Of a DNA stretch of 34,391 nt, positions 17,185 through 24,992 are shown piece by piece (the first letter of the stretch is position 1; each line of letters begins with the position of its first letter). The stretch covers positions 1 to 34,391 of the forward strand of contig JASJDI010000038.1 of assembly GCA_030065155.1 (NCBI GenBank), in the 5' to 3' direction. The position numbers and the translations under genes were made by a program. The DNA comes from Xenococcaceae cyanobacterium MO_188.B29. Its GTDB lineage: Bacteria > Cyanobacteriota > Cyanobacteriia > Cyanobacteriales > Xenococcaceae. The notes under the pieces are model-generated. The model had not been told where the DNA came from, ran no database searches, and saw only the letters and a list, made by a program, of their open reading frames with translations.

Positions 17185-18111
17185 TTAGGAGTAGTTTGCT
17201 CTTATGCTTAGTTTGTGAGTTTGGGCAATATCCTCTAAAAGAGACAAAGTTGTTTGAGGTTTCCAGCCTAGTTGTTCTTTAGCTTTTTTGGCAGAAACTT
17301 GATTGTTAATAGAGAAAAAAGCTGCAATTCCGATTCCCCACTTAGAGATAGCTTCATCAGAGGAAATGCCTTTGATTTTACAACCTACTATACGACTAAT
17401 AGCTTCGGCGATCGCCTTATCGGAAATACCCGATTCAGTTTCAGCATGAAAAATTGAACCAGCAGGGGCTTTATCCAAAGCTAATAAATAAAGTTGTGCC
17501 ACGTCATCAACATCGACAGCAGATACTTGATGTTCTCCAGGAGCGACATAAGGGACAACACCAATTTTTTGAGCCTCTTGAATCCGCATCGAAACGAAAG
17601 TATTATCACTTCCATGCCCGTAAATATAGAGTGGCAGACGCAAAACCACACTGCGAATATTTTTTTTGCTAGCGCGAATAACAGCAGATTCAGCTTTGGC
17701 ACGTTCAGCTAGAAAAAAGTCTGTGGCAATTGGGTAGTCTTCATCGACAATTTCAGTTTCTGTGTCTCCAAGGACACTAGTATCTGAGGTAGTGATTAAA
17801 GGCTTGCCTGAACCAGCTAAGGCACCAGTAAAAGCTTCAATAACCTGACAATCAGTTTCTACTGCATCTGCCCAATGATCAAAGTCATGGATAAATGCAG
17901 TGTGAATTACTCCATCTACTTGCCTTACTGCATGAGCTAATCGCTCAGGATGTTTTAAATCTCCTAAAAATGGTTCGATATTTTGTTTGGCTAATTTGTT
18001 AGCTGACACTTCATTTCTGGCTAAACCAACTACACTATGCCCTGCATCTTGTAATTTTTCAGCAATAACTGTGCCAATGTAACCTGTTGCTCCTGTGAGA
18101 AAGACTTTCAT
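17185..18111 (-). CDS. Extended SDR (NAD-dependent epimerase/dehydratase family), atypical active site
   Basis: A 308-aa Rossmann-fold protein. The nucleotide-binding motif is TGATGYIG at residues 6-13, followed by a basic LARNE turn that favours NADP(H). A conserved VLRLPLYIYGHG segment and VDVDDVAQLYLLAL are typical of extended SDRs. The usual YxxxK pair is not intact: the aligned segment FFLAERAKAES keeps the Lys but has Ala where Tyr is expected, so catalysis may differ or the protein may act as a redox sensor like NmrA proteins. It is monocistronic, with ~200 bp before the divergent RidA gene. Confidence 0.85.
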   Translation of the reverse strand: MKVFLTGATGYIGTVIAEKLQDAGHSVVGLARNEVSANKLAKQNIEPFLGDLKHPERLAHAVRQVDGVIHTAFIHDFDHWADAVETDCQVIEAFTGALAGSGKPLITTSDTSVLGDTETEIVDEDYPIATDFFLAERAKAESAVIRASKKNIRSVVLRLPLYIYGHGSDNTFVSMRIQEAQKIGVVPYVAPGEHQVSAVDVDDVAQLYLLALDKAPAGSIFHAETESGISDKAIAEAISRIVGCKIKGISSDEAISKWGIGIAAFFSINNQVSAKKAKEQLGWKPQTTLSLLEDIAQTHKLSIRANYS

Positions 18112-18334
18112 CTCTAACTCTCCATTTCTACTTTAAAATTATTTAGCGATTAATACCAATTGGCTAAATGTTGTCTACAAATCAAGCATGGATAATAAAT
18201 TTCCAGATAGTTAAATCAATTTTTCAAAAGGGAACTTCAGTTTAGAGATTGTTTATCAAAGTTCAAAGTTAGAGTGCCTTGATATACTCTGAGTGTAAGT
18301 TCTTCAATCAATGAAAGTTGGGTCAAGTGCAAGG

Positions 18335-18739
18335 ATGCCTAAAGAACATATCAATCCAAGTTCGTTGTTTCCAAGTTTAAAATTTGGTTTCTCTCAAATA
18401 GTTACTACTCAGGGTGGTCGAACAGTATACTTATCAGGTCAAGTACCGTTTAATGCTGAAGAAAAAGTAGTAGGTACTAACCGCAGAGAACAAATGCAAC
18501 AGTGCTTAAAAAATGTGAAAACAGCCTTAGAAGAAGTTGGTGGTTCACTCAAAGATGTCGTATCGCTACGAATTTATATGGTGAACTATGATGCTGATAA
18601 AGAAGGTGATGTCATCGCAGAAGTACTTAAGGAGTTTTTTCCTGGCGATCGCCCACCTGCAACAACCTGGATTGGTATTTCCTCACTTGCTGTTAAGGAT
18701 TTCTTGATAGAGATTGAGGCAACAGCCGTCCTAGAATAG
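18335..18739 (+). CDS. RidA/YjgF/Rid-family enamine or imine deaminase
   Basis: A 134-aa Rid-superfamily protein; Rid proteins form trimers that hydrolyse reactive enamines and imines released by PLP enzymes. Seen: VYLSGQVPFNAE, the helix QCLKNVKTALEEVGGSLKDVVSLRIYMV, and DRPPATTWIGISSLAVKDFLIEIEATAVL. In RidA the key Arg sits in the R-P-A-R-S segment; here the equivalent is PPATTW with no second Arg, so this is probably a Rid subfamily other than archetypal RidA. The frame opens at ATG 18311, but ATG 18335 (MPKEHINP) fits the family and has AAGG just before it. Confidence 0.85.
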   Translation: MPKEHINPSSLFPSLKFGFSQIVTTQGGRTVYLSGQVPFNAEEKVVGTNRREQMQQCLKNVKTALEEVGGSLKDVVSLRIYMVNYDADKEGDVIAEVLKEFFPGDRPPATTWIGISSLAVKDFLIEIEATAVLE

Positions 18740-18765
18740 CATTCTGCAAGTAATCCAAAACAAAA

Positions 18766-19077
18766 TTAATTGTTTTTATCTGTTGGCATAAAAAGGACTG
18801 AACCAACAACAAACATAACACTAGCAGGAAGGTGAAGAAAGACGTGAATTGAAATGCCTTCAGTAAGTTCGATTAATCCATCGAAGAAAAATATTAATGA
18901 GCCAATCAGAAATAACCAACTAATTAGGAATTCGCGATCTCTTAGTGCCTCGCTTTTAGCGCGATCGCTATTTTCTTCTATAGTTGTGATAGCAGTTATT
19001 TCTGGATGAATGACCGTAACAAATTTGCTTTTTTGCTGGTGAGTTTTATTAGTGATATGCTTCTTTTCTGGTAACAT
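18766..19077 (-). CDS. YrhK-like small membrane protein
   Basis: A 103-aa protein with a charged N-terminal half (1-48) and two hydrophobic segments (about 50-66, FLISWLFLIGSLIFFFDGL, and 78-96, FLHLPASVMFVVGSVLFM). This pattern resembles the YrhK domain, a family of small membrane proteins of unknown function. A strong Shine-Dalgarno AGGAGTAAAA lies just before ATG 19077. It diverges from the VOC gene 54 bp away. Confidence 0.6.
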   Translation of the reverse strand: MLPEKKHITNKTHQQKSKFVTVIHPEITAITTIEENSDRAKSEALRDREFLISWLFLIGSLIFFFDGLIELTEGISIHVFLHLPASVMFVVGSVLFMPTDKNN

Positions 19078-19131
19078 TTTTACTCCTAAAATTTAAATAA
19101 ATTATTGTCTTAGTCGCAAATCTTTTAATAT

Positions 19132-19581
19132 ATGAACTGGAATAAGTTAGTACCAGAACTTACTGTTTCTGACTTTGCTCTAAGTCTTGAGTTTTATACC
19201 AAGCTTTTGGGCTTTAAAGTTTTGTTTGCCAGAGAAAATCCTCAGTTTGTCTATCTGGAACTTGAGAGCGTACAATTCATGCTCGAAGAGTTCAGAGAGG
19301 ATGGTTGGAATGTGGGCGTGCTTGAGAAGCCTTACGGCAGAGGCATTAACTTTCAAATTGAGTTAGATGACATTCAACCTGTTTACAACAGACTTACCCG
19401 CGATCTCGCGAAGCGAGACAGCGAAGCTGATCGAGTTAGATTGTTCAAAGAAATAAAGGATAATTGGTACAACACAGGTAAGGTACTTTTAGGTCAACGA
19501 GAGTTCTTGGTACAAGACCCAGATGGCTATCTTCTGCGCTTTAGTCAGTTTCTTGGTGAGCGTACCGTATCGACTGAATAG
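19132..19581 (+). CDS. VOC/bleomycin-resistance-like protein with in-frame repeat insertion
   Basis: A 149-aa glyoxalase-fold protein of the bleomycin-binding (Ble) type: LVPELTVSDFALSLEFYTKLLGF at the start, FQIELDDIQPVYNRL in the middle, and GQREFLVQDPDGYLLRFSQ at the end. Relatives have about six residues between the NRL helix and the LF that follows; here there are fifteen, and the extra part (R90-R101) is encoded by a ~34-bp double-hairpin repeat at 19400-19433. The extra residues are charged (RDLAKRDSEADR) and lie in a surface loop, so folding may be unaffected. No Shine-Dalgarno is obvious. It ends 2 bp before the convergent azoreductase stop. Confidence 0.85.
   Translation: MNWNKLVPELTVSDFALSLEFYTKLLGFKVLFARENPQFVYLELESVQFMLEEFREDGWNVGVLEKPYGRGINFQIELDDIQPVYNRLTRDLAKRDSEADRVRLFKEIKDNWYNTGKVLLGQREFLVQDPDGYLLRFSQFLGERTVSTE
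19400..19433 (+). repeat. Double-hairpin dispersed repeat, copy 1 (inside VOC gene)
   Basis: The unit is GCGATC, hairpin TCTCGC-gaa-GCGAGA, hairpin CAGC-gaa-GCTG, then ATCG. The reverse complement of 32924-32958 matches it in 32 of 34 bases; the two differences lie in the first hairpin loop. It is flanked by HIP1-like GCGATC/GATCG half sites. Confidence 0.85.
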
Positions 19582-19583
19582 TT

Positions 19584-20219
19584 TTAAGCAGCAACTAACT
19601 CGGAAATTCTGGAACGAGCAGCAGCTAGAGAATCAGTAAGTTTTTGTCCGCCGTACTCATCATTTTCCACTGTAATAAAAGTAATATCCGTAATACCTAG
19701 CATCCCAAATACTTCTTTAATTAGTGGTATTTGTAAATCCCTTTGATGATTGCGTTCTCCTGGGGCAAAACCACCATCGCCACGAGAAGCAATAACGAAC
19801 ATTTTTTTACCCTGAACTAAAGGTTTATAAGGAAATTCGGGGTTTTCATCGGGAATATAAGCCCAAGTACGATCGATTCTGACAATATTATCAATATATG
19901 CCTTGAAGCCACTAGTCACACTCCAGTTGTACATCGGTACGCTCATTACATATATATCTGTTGCTAACAATTCATCTACTAATTCATCACTAATGCGGAG
20001 AGCTTCTTGCATTTTGGGCGATCGCTCTTCTGGTGGAGTAAAAGCAGCAGCAATCCAAGCTTCGGTTACATGAGGGATAGGATTACGTCCAATGTCGCGA
20101 TAGATAACTCGATCTTGAGGGTGAAATTGTTGCCAAGTTTCCACAAATTCTCTGGTCATTTTACGAGAGTGAGAGCGATCGCCCCTCGGACTAGCATCAA
20201 TATGTAGTAAGTTAATCAT
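19584..20219 (-). CDS. azoR: FMN-dependent NADH:azoreductase / quinone reductase
   Basis: A 211-aa flavodoxin-like enzyme that reduces azo compounds and quinones by two-electron transfer from NAD(P)H through FMN, and so protects against thiol and quinone stress. Seen: IDASPRGDRSHS for FMN phosphate binding, VPMYNWSVTSGFKAYIDNIVR, the typical AzoR signature, and ASRGDGGF near 145. E. coli AzoR has ~200 residues, so this is full length. ATG 20219 fits. The gene diverges from an AraC-type regulator across 145 bp; such a pairing often means the regulator controls the enzyme. Confidence 0.92.
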   Translation of the reverse strand: MINLLHIDASPRGDRSHSRKMTREFVETWQQFHPQDRVIYRDIGRNPIPHVTEAWIAAAFTPPEERSPKMQEALRISDELVDELLATDIYVMSVPMYNWSVTSGFKAYIDNIVRIDRTWAYIPDENPEFPYKPLVQGKKMFVIASRGDGGFAPGERNHQRDLQIPLIKEVFGMLGITDITFITVENDEYGGQKLTDSLAAARSRISELVAA

Positions 20220-20364
20220 ATTTTAGGAAAGCTCTATACTTATTAAGTTTTGTTTGTTTAATCGTTACAATTACAGAATAAGTAACTCAACAATTTAGAG
20301 CTATTTAAATCTTGCGTGATTATCAAAATCTTGCTGCGAGTTGAGAACAAAAGGTAAAACGTTT

Positions 20365-21240
20365 ATGGCAAGCTCGTCACAGAAACCACAAACTAAAATC
20401 CCATCCCCAATTGTTTCCAGTGAAAATTTAGGTTGGGAATCTATTTTGATCGAGGAATTCAAGCTACCGCCAGGAGGTTGTGACTTGAACTCTTGTCAAA
20501 AACATATAATTACTTTGTGTTTAGCAAATAAACCTCATCGCATTTGGCAAGCTATCGGCGATCGCTCTTTTGTGGGAGTATATGCTAAAGGCGATTTTTC
20601 AATTACGCCAGCCGAAGTTCATAGTTCGTATCGAGCTTATGGTGATGACCACTATTTAGAGATTACGATTCCTCCCCAGTTTCTCAAACAAATTGCCAGA
20701 GAAACAATTAATGCCGATCCCGATCGCTTAGAATTGACTACAGAGTTTCGTACCCGCAATCCTCAAATTGAACAGCTGGCAATGATGTTACGCTCTGAAC
20801 TCTATCAAGGTAGTAATGGGGGAGGAAAGCTTTATGTTGAATCTTTAACCAATGCTTTAACAATCAACCTACTACGAGACTACTCTATAACGAAACCTCA
20901 AATAGCAACTTATGAGGGAGGATTGAGAGACCGCGCCTTACTTCAAGTAACAGATTATATTAATGACCATCTCACTCAATCAATTAAACTACAAGATTTA
21001 GCAACCTATCTCGGAATCAGTCAATTTCATTTCAGTAGACTGTTTAAACAATCCACAGGAATATCTCCCCATCAGTATGTCATGCAGCAAAGAATTGAAC
21101 TAGCCAAACGTTTACTTAAAAAAGCAGATATGTCGATCGCGGATGTAGCTTTAGACTCTGGTTTCAATAGTCAGAGCCATTTAGGAAAATATTTTCGTAA
21201 AGTTACAGGTATGACTCCTAAAGACTATCGCAAAAAGTAA
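20365..21240 (+). CDS. AraC-family transcriptional regulator
   Basis: A 291-aa regulator. The N-terminal ~180 residues are a ligand-sensing domain of unknown specificity; the C-terminal ~100 carry two helix-turn-helix motifs: IKLQDLATYLGISQFHFSRLF and SIADVALDSGFNSQSHLGKYF, followed by the family end motif TGMTPKDYRK. The frame is open from TTG 20341, but ATG 20365 has AAAAGG nine bases before it and is the better start. Divergent from azoR. A 7-bp inverted repeat, AGCTCTA at 20230-20236 and TAGAGCT at 20296-20302, in the shared promoter region is a possible operator. Confidence 0.9.
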   Translation: MASSSQKPQTKIPSPIVSSENLGWESILIEEFKLPPGGCDLNSCQKHIITLCLANKPHRIWQAIGDRSFVGVYAKGDFSITPAEVHSSYRAYGDDHYLEITIPPQFLKQIARETINADPDRLELTTEFRTRNPQIEQLAMMLRSELYQGSNGGGKLYVESLTNALTINLLRDYSITKPQIATYEGGLRDRALLQVTDYINDHLTQSIKLQDLATYLGISQFHFSRLFKQSTGISPHQYVMQQRIELAKRLLKKADMSIADVALDSGFNSQSHLGKYFRKVTGMTPKDYRKK

Positions 21241-21334
21241 ACTGTCTCCTGTTTATCCAAAGTCCAAAATGGATTTGCCTATTGCTATAAAATAGCGATC
21301 GCTCTGGCAATTGTAATCAATAAAATTTTTATAA

Positions 21335-21350
21335 CACTAACCACTAACCA
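21335..21350. repeat. Heptamer repeat CACTAAC x2 at the devA stop
   Basis: Two CACTAAC units (21335-21341, 21342-21348). Read on the minus strand they encode the last residues (VSG) and the TAG stop of devA. Confidence 0.7.
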
Positions 21351-22038
21351 AAGCCGTATCTCTTGCCAATCGACCATCTTCCATATCCACAATGCGATCG
21401 GCTATATCCAAAATACGATTATCGTGAGTTACTAACAGAATTGTGCAACCTTGTTCTTTGGCTAACTGCTGCATAATTTCCACAATGTTACGACCAGATT
21501 TACTGTCTAGGGCAGCCGTTGGTTCATCGGCTAAGACTAGCTGAGGTTGACTAACTAAAGCCCGGGCGATCGCTACTCGTTGTTGTTGTCCTCCAGAAAG
21601 GTTATCAGGATAAAAATTCAATCTATCTTCTAGTCCTACTGCCTCTAGAATATGCGTTGTCATGGCACTGCGTTGTTCAAAGGGGATATCTTGATGCAGT
21701 CTTAGAGACATGCGTACATTTTGTTCTGCAGTCAGACAAGAGAGTAAGTTATGGGATTGAAAAATAAAACCGATCTGATTGCGAACCTTAACTAATTCGT
21801 TTTTACTTGCACCATACAGTTCTTGTCCTAAGATTTTAACACTACCTGATTGTATAGAACGCAAACCGCCAATGAGGGTCAAGAGAGTAGTTTTTCCACT
21901 ACCTGAAGGTCCAGTCATAATCACGATTTCGCCCGCCAAGATATCCAAGTCTACATCGAATAGTACAGGTTTGCGTAATTCACCTTTACCAAAAGCATGG
22001 TTGAGATTATTAATAGTGACGACTCGTTTAGAGGACAT
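21337..22038 (-). CDS. devA: DevA-type ABC exporter ATP-binding protein
   Basis: A 233-aa ATPase subunit of the MacB/LolD-like group. Walker A is GPSGSGKT at about 43-50, the Q-loop is FIFQSH, the signature LSGGQQQR, Walker B LVLADEPT and the switch His in LLVTHD. It should power DevB/DevC, which with a TolC outer-membrane channel forms a three-part exporter; in Anabaena DevBCA exports heterocyst glycolipids. Here devA lies ~5.3 kb downstream of the nearest devC on the same strand, after five other genes, instead of next to it. It is 25 bp after the CHAD gene. Its last codons and stop fall in heptamer repeats. Confidence 0.88.
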   Translation of the reverse strand: MSSKRVVTINNLNHAFGKGELRKPVLFDVDLDILAGEIVIMTGPSGSGKTTLLTLIGGLRSIQSGSVKILGQELYGASKNELVKVRNQIGFIFQSHNLLSCLTAEQNVRMSLRLHQDIPFEQRSAMTTHILEAVGLEDRLNFYPDNLSGGQQQRVAIARALVSQPQLVLADEPTAALDSKSGRNIVEIMQQLAKEQGCTILLVTHDNRILDIADRIVDMEDGRLARDTALVSG

Positions 22039-22049
22039 GGTTAATTGTG

Positions 22050-22087
22050 TTAGTGGTTAGTGGTTAGTTGACTTCTGACTCCTGACT
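22050..22087. repeat. Two overlapping heptamer arrays at the CHAD gene end
   Basis: TTAGTGG, TTAGTGG, TTAGTTG (22050-22070) run into GTTGACT, TCTGACT, CCTGACT (22067-22087). On the minus strand the second array encodes the last residues (SQESEVN) of the CHAD protein and the first supplies its TAA stop. Confidence 0.75.
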
Positions 22088-23050
22088 TGTTAAAGGTTGT
22101 TGTATGGTTTGTCTTAATTCTTGGCGGGTTTTATCATCAAGAAACTCTTCTTGTAAAATTGACCATTCTTGCCATTTTTGATAGCGGGTTTTGGTTAGTA
22201 AAGTTGCTAATTCAGGCATTTTCTCGGCGATAGCTGAATTCAAGACTTTTTCTAACACCTCTCTTAAGACGTAACAATCTTGGATTTGACCTAGAACTTC
22301 TTGAATTTGTTCTATTTGCTTGACGTAGTAGTGGTAAGTATCATCGTAGAATCGAGAAAATAGCTCTAGATTGTAACGAGTCTTTTTGGCTTGCTTACGC
22401 AGATCGTGGAGAAGGGATTCTTCCTGTTCTAAGAGTTGCTCTATCTCTTCTTCCTTCAACATTTCAGGAATTTGGATTTTGTCCTCTTTTAGTTCGACTC
22501 CTACTAACCAACCAGGATGAAGTAACAGTTGACTAATTTGAGGTAAAAGTAAATCTGGCAAAACAGGATAAATAGAACAGTTACCTATTGCTTGACATTT
22601 TGGCTTTTCTAACCAATCTTGTAGTCCTTGCTGGAGATTGAGATAAAGCTTGCTGTTGAGAGTTTCCCGAACCTGTTTTAATTCTTTTTTGCGTTGCTTA
22701 TTCAGGGATTTGATAACTTTATCTAAGCTCTTTTGTTCTCCCTTTGGTAATTGCGATCGATAATAATTAGCTAAGGTAGCTAGTAAAACATCTAAATCTC
22801 GCAGTTTTCCTAGAGAACGCCCAATTTTAGCGATATTTTTCTCATTGACTGTTTTTGGTAAGTCTAAAGCGATGGCAAAACCAGCGATCGCACTTCGTAA
22901 ACGTCGCATTCCCACCCGCATTTGATGTAAATCTTCTGGATCTTTATCTTGGATTACTCTAGCTTCATACTTGAGCATCTTGCGAGTATGTTTGGCGATC
23001 GCAATACTTGCCCATTCTCCCAATGTCACAGCATTATCTTTCTGGCTCAT
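22064..23050 (-). CDS. CHAD domain protein (polyphosphate-binding type)
   Basis: A 328-aa all-helical, highly charged CHAD protein. Two halves each carry the family signature: HQMRVGMRRLRSAIAGF near 42-58 and HDLRKQAKKTRYNLELF near 214-231, whose conserved His, Arg and Lys line a basic pore. CHAD proteins bind inorganic polyphosphate and often locate to polyphosphate granules. No CYTH partner is in the window. It is 13 bp after the small conserved protein and 25 bp before devA, probably in one transcript. Its C-terminus is encoded by heptamer repeats, so the terminal eight residues are probably not functional. Confidence 0.88.
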   Translation of the reverse strand: MSQKDNAVTLGEWASIAIAKHTRKMLKYEARVIQDKDPEDLHQMRVGMRRLRSAIAGFAIALDLPKTVNEKNIAKIGRSLGKLRDLDVLLATLANYYRSQLPKGEQKSLDKVIKSLNKQRKKELKQVRETLNSKLYLNLQQGLQDWLEKPKCQAIGNCSIYPVLPDLLLPQISQLLLHPGWLVGVELKEDKIQIPEMLKEEEIEQLLEQEESLLHDLRKQAKKTRYNLELFSRFYDDTYHYYVKQIEQIQEVLGQIQDCYVLREVLEKVLNSAIAEKMPELATLLTKTRYQKWQEWSILQEEFLDDKTRQELRQTIQQPLTSQESEVN

Positions 23051-23063
23051 CTTCGCTATCCGC

Positions 23064-23324
23064 TTACTCCTCTGGGGTGTAATTTGTATTATCTAACAAT
23101 TCTTTCTTAGAATGCTTAAGCTGTTTCCAAAACTTTTTAATCTCTTCATAAGTATCTTCAGGACTAATTTTGCCATTTGCCTCTAGACTGCACAGATAAG
23201 AAACTTGTTGGGCAAACTGTTGCAAGTTGGCATTGAAAACCAAATTTTGAGGAGTAAACTCACCGTAATAGTTACCAATGGGATATAAAAATTGTTCTTC
23301 GATGTTACTGAATTCTTCTGTCAT
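23064..23324 (-). CDS. Small conserved cyanobacterial protein (DUF7219-like)
   Basis: An 86-aa soluble protein. Features are an N-terminal YPIGNYYGEFTPQNLVFNAN segment, then FAQQVSYLCSLEANGKISPE and a basic helix KKFWKQLKHSKKEL. From memory this matches a small cyanobacterial family (DUF7219) of unknown function; I cannot verify the number. Coupled to the CHAD gene by 13 bp. Start ATG 23324 is the only reasonable one. Confidence 0.7.
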   Translation of the reverse strand: MTEEFSNIEEQFLYPIGNYYGEFTPQNLVFNANLQQFAQQVSYLCSLEANGKISPEDTYEEIKKFWKQLKHSKKELLDNTNYTPEE

Positions 23325-23394
23325 TTGTGTGTCCTCTGCTAACTACTGTACGGGAAAGGCACTGCCTTGCTCCTACTAACCACTAGCTTCTCTA

Positions 23395-24912
23395 TTACCA
23401 AGAATGCAAAGCTCTTAACTGGGGTGTTTTCTTTGACTGATGTGCTTCCATACGGGTTAAAACATCATCGAGAATAGTCACAGCCTCAGCAATATAATAC
23501 CCTTTATTGAGCATCACACATTCCGCTCTTTCTGCCATTGCTGCGTCGGTAATTTCTGCTCGTGAGGGAATTCCTTTTTTAACTAAATTTTCTAGTACCT
23601 GAGTTGCCCAAATTACGGGAACGTGAGCAGCTTGACAAAGCCAGAGAATTTCTTCCTGCATTTCTGCTAGACGTTGATAACCAATTTCTACTGCCAGATC
23701 CCCCCTGGCAATCATCACACCAAAAGGCTGCTTACCCGCAGCACGTACAATCAATTCAGGGAGATTTTTAATTGCTTCAGGAGTTTCAATTTTTGCCACA
23801 ATAGCTGGTTTGCGCCAATTAGCACCCAACCGTGTTTGTAATTCTAGCTGGAGTAATTCAATATCAGTAGCTTGTTGGACAAAAGAGTAACCAATGATAT
23901 CTGCATGGGCAGCAATAAAATCTAAATCCTGTTGGTCTTTGCTAGTTAAAGGATTAAGATTAAGTGTAGTATCGGGGAAATTAATTCCCTTATCAGGACG
24001 CAGCTTTTCGCCTTTGTTGCGAGCGTGAGTAATTTCTAAAAGAACTCCTTCAGGCAATAAAGATTTTACTTTCGCACCGATTTTTCCATCATCGATCCAT
24101 ACTCGATCATCGACTCCTAATTGTAACAAAATTTCGGGAATAGTACAGCTAGCTTGAACAATGTTTTTGTTTTTAGCAAGTGGCACTTCTTGAGACAATA
24201 ACAACTTGTCTCCTTGATGCAAACGTTGTTTGTTTTTAGCTAATAATACAGTTCCTAGGCGGGGTTTGGGTCCTCCAATATCCATAAACACTTTACAAGC
24301 ACGTCCTGTTTCTACTTCTGCCTTACGGAGATGATTAATCATTGCTAACCAATGTTCTGTAGTGTCATGGGCGCAATTAATGCGAAGGCAGTCCGTTCCT
24401 CGTTGTATTAGTTCTTTTACCAACTTGTAATTGTCAGCAGCTTCTGTTGGTAAAGTAACCATAATCCTTACTTGACGGAGATTTAAAGACTTACCAAAAA
24501 CTTCTTCTGTATGTTGCTTCAAAAGACGATCGCCAGAAAAAAAAGCTTCTAAAGGTGGACGTTGAGGTAAAAGAGAAGGATCTTGGTGACATACTGCACC
24601 CAAAGTAGCGATCGCAGCATCTAGATTGGGCAAGACTCTTGCTTCAATGCGTCCGAGAGAAGATAAACCCCAAGGCATTAGATCTAGCTGTAATTGGCGT
24701 AAATCTTCATGTCTTAAAGCTAAATAATAAGCCAGATTCACGGCACTTTCAGCAAATGATGGACGGGCGATCGACGGTTGCCATTGACGAAAAATCTTCT
24801 CTCCTTCGTAAATTACAATTTGTCGAATTCTTTGTAATTCATTAAGTAAAATTTGTGGCTCTCTAGGTTTATTGAGACTAAAGCTTTGATTTTGTACAAC
24901 ATAAGTCGTCAT
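23395..24912 (-). CDS. Divergent pyruvate-kinase-like protein
   Basis: A 505-aa protein. An N-terminal extension of ~145 residues of unknown type precedes a pyruvate-kinase TIM barrel. Conserved: Arg177 and Asn179 (RINCAH), Asp211 (DIGGPKPR), DKGINFP, Lys374 and Glu376 (VAKIET), MIARGDLAVE with Asp405, and ATQVL with Thr437. Altered: Ser after RxN is Ala181, and the K+/Mg2+ loop DTKGPEIR is DIGGPKPR, losing Thr and Lys. The C-terminal regulatory domain of ordinary pyruvate kinases is absent. It may still act on a phosphoenolpyruvate-like substrate, but is unlikely to be the glycolytic enzyme. It lies 70 bp before the DUF7219-like gene, and a copy of the shared 18-bp motif sits 50 bp upstream of its start. 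Confidence 0.8.
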   Translation of the reverse strand: MTTYVVQNQSFSLNKPREPQILLNELQRIRQIVIYEGEKIFRQWQPSIARPSFAESAVNLAYYLALRHEDLRQLQLDLMPWGLSSLGRIEARVLPNLDAAIATLGAVCHQDPSLLPQRPPLEAFFSGDRLLKQHTEEVFGKSLNLRQVRIMVTLPTEAADNYKLVKELIQRGTDCLRINCAHDTTEHWLAMINHLRKAEVETGRACKVFMDIGGPKPRLGTVLLAKNKQRLHQGDKLLLSQEVPLAKNKNIVQASCTIPEILLQLGVDDRVWIDDGKIGAKVKSLLPEGVLLEITHARNKGEKLRPDKGINFPDTTLNLNPLTSKDQQDLDFIAAHADIIGYSFVQQATDIELLQLELQTRLGANWRKPAIVAKIETPEAIKNLPELIVRAAGKQPFGVMIARGDLAVEIGYQRLAEMQEEILWLCQAAHVPVIWATQVLENLVKKGIPSRAEITDAAMAERAECVMLNKGYYIAEAVTILDDVLTRMEAHQSKKTPQLRALHSW

Positions 24913-24962
24913 TGTGTTTAACCTATTGCCTCTATCTTCAATTTTTATTTTGGTTCAAAAAC

Positions 24963-24980
24963 TTGAAGAAGTTGTGAGAA
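24963..24980 (+). promoter_or_regulatory. Shared 18-bp motif, copy 1 (upstream of PK-like gene)
   Basis: TTGAAGAAGTTGTGAGAA. One of four sites fitting TTGARNAASTTGTGAR. Read in the direction of the gene it is TCACAACTTCTTCAA and lies 50 bp before the start codon. Confidence 0.55.
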
Positions 24981-24992
24981 GCAATATGAGTT

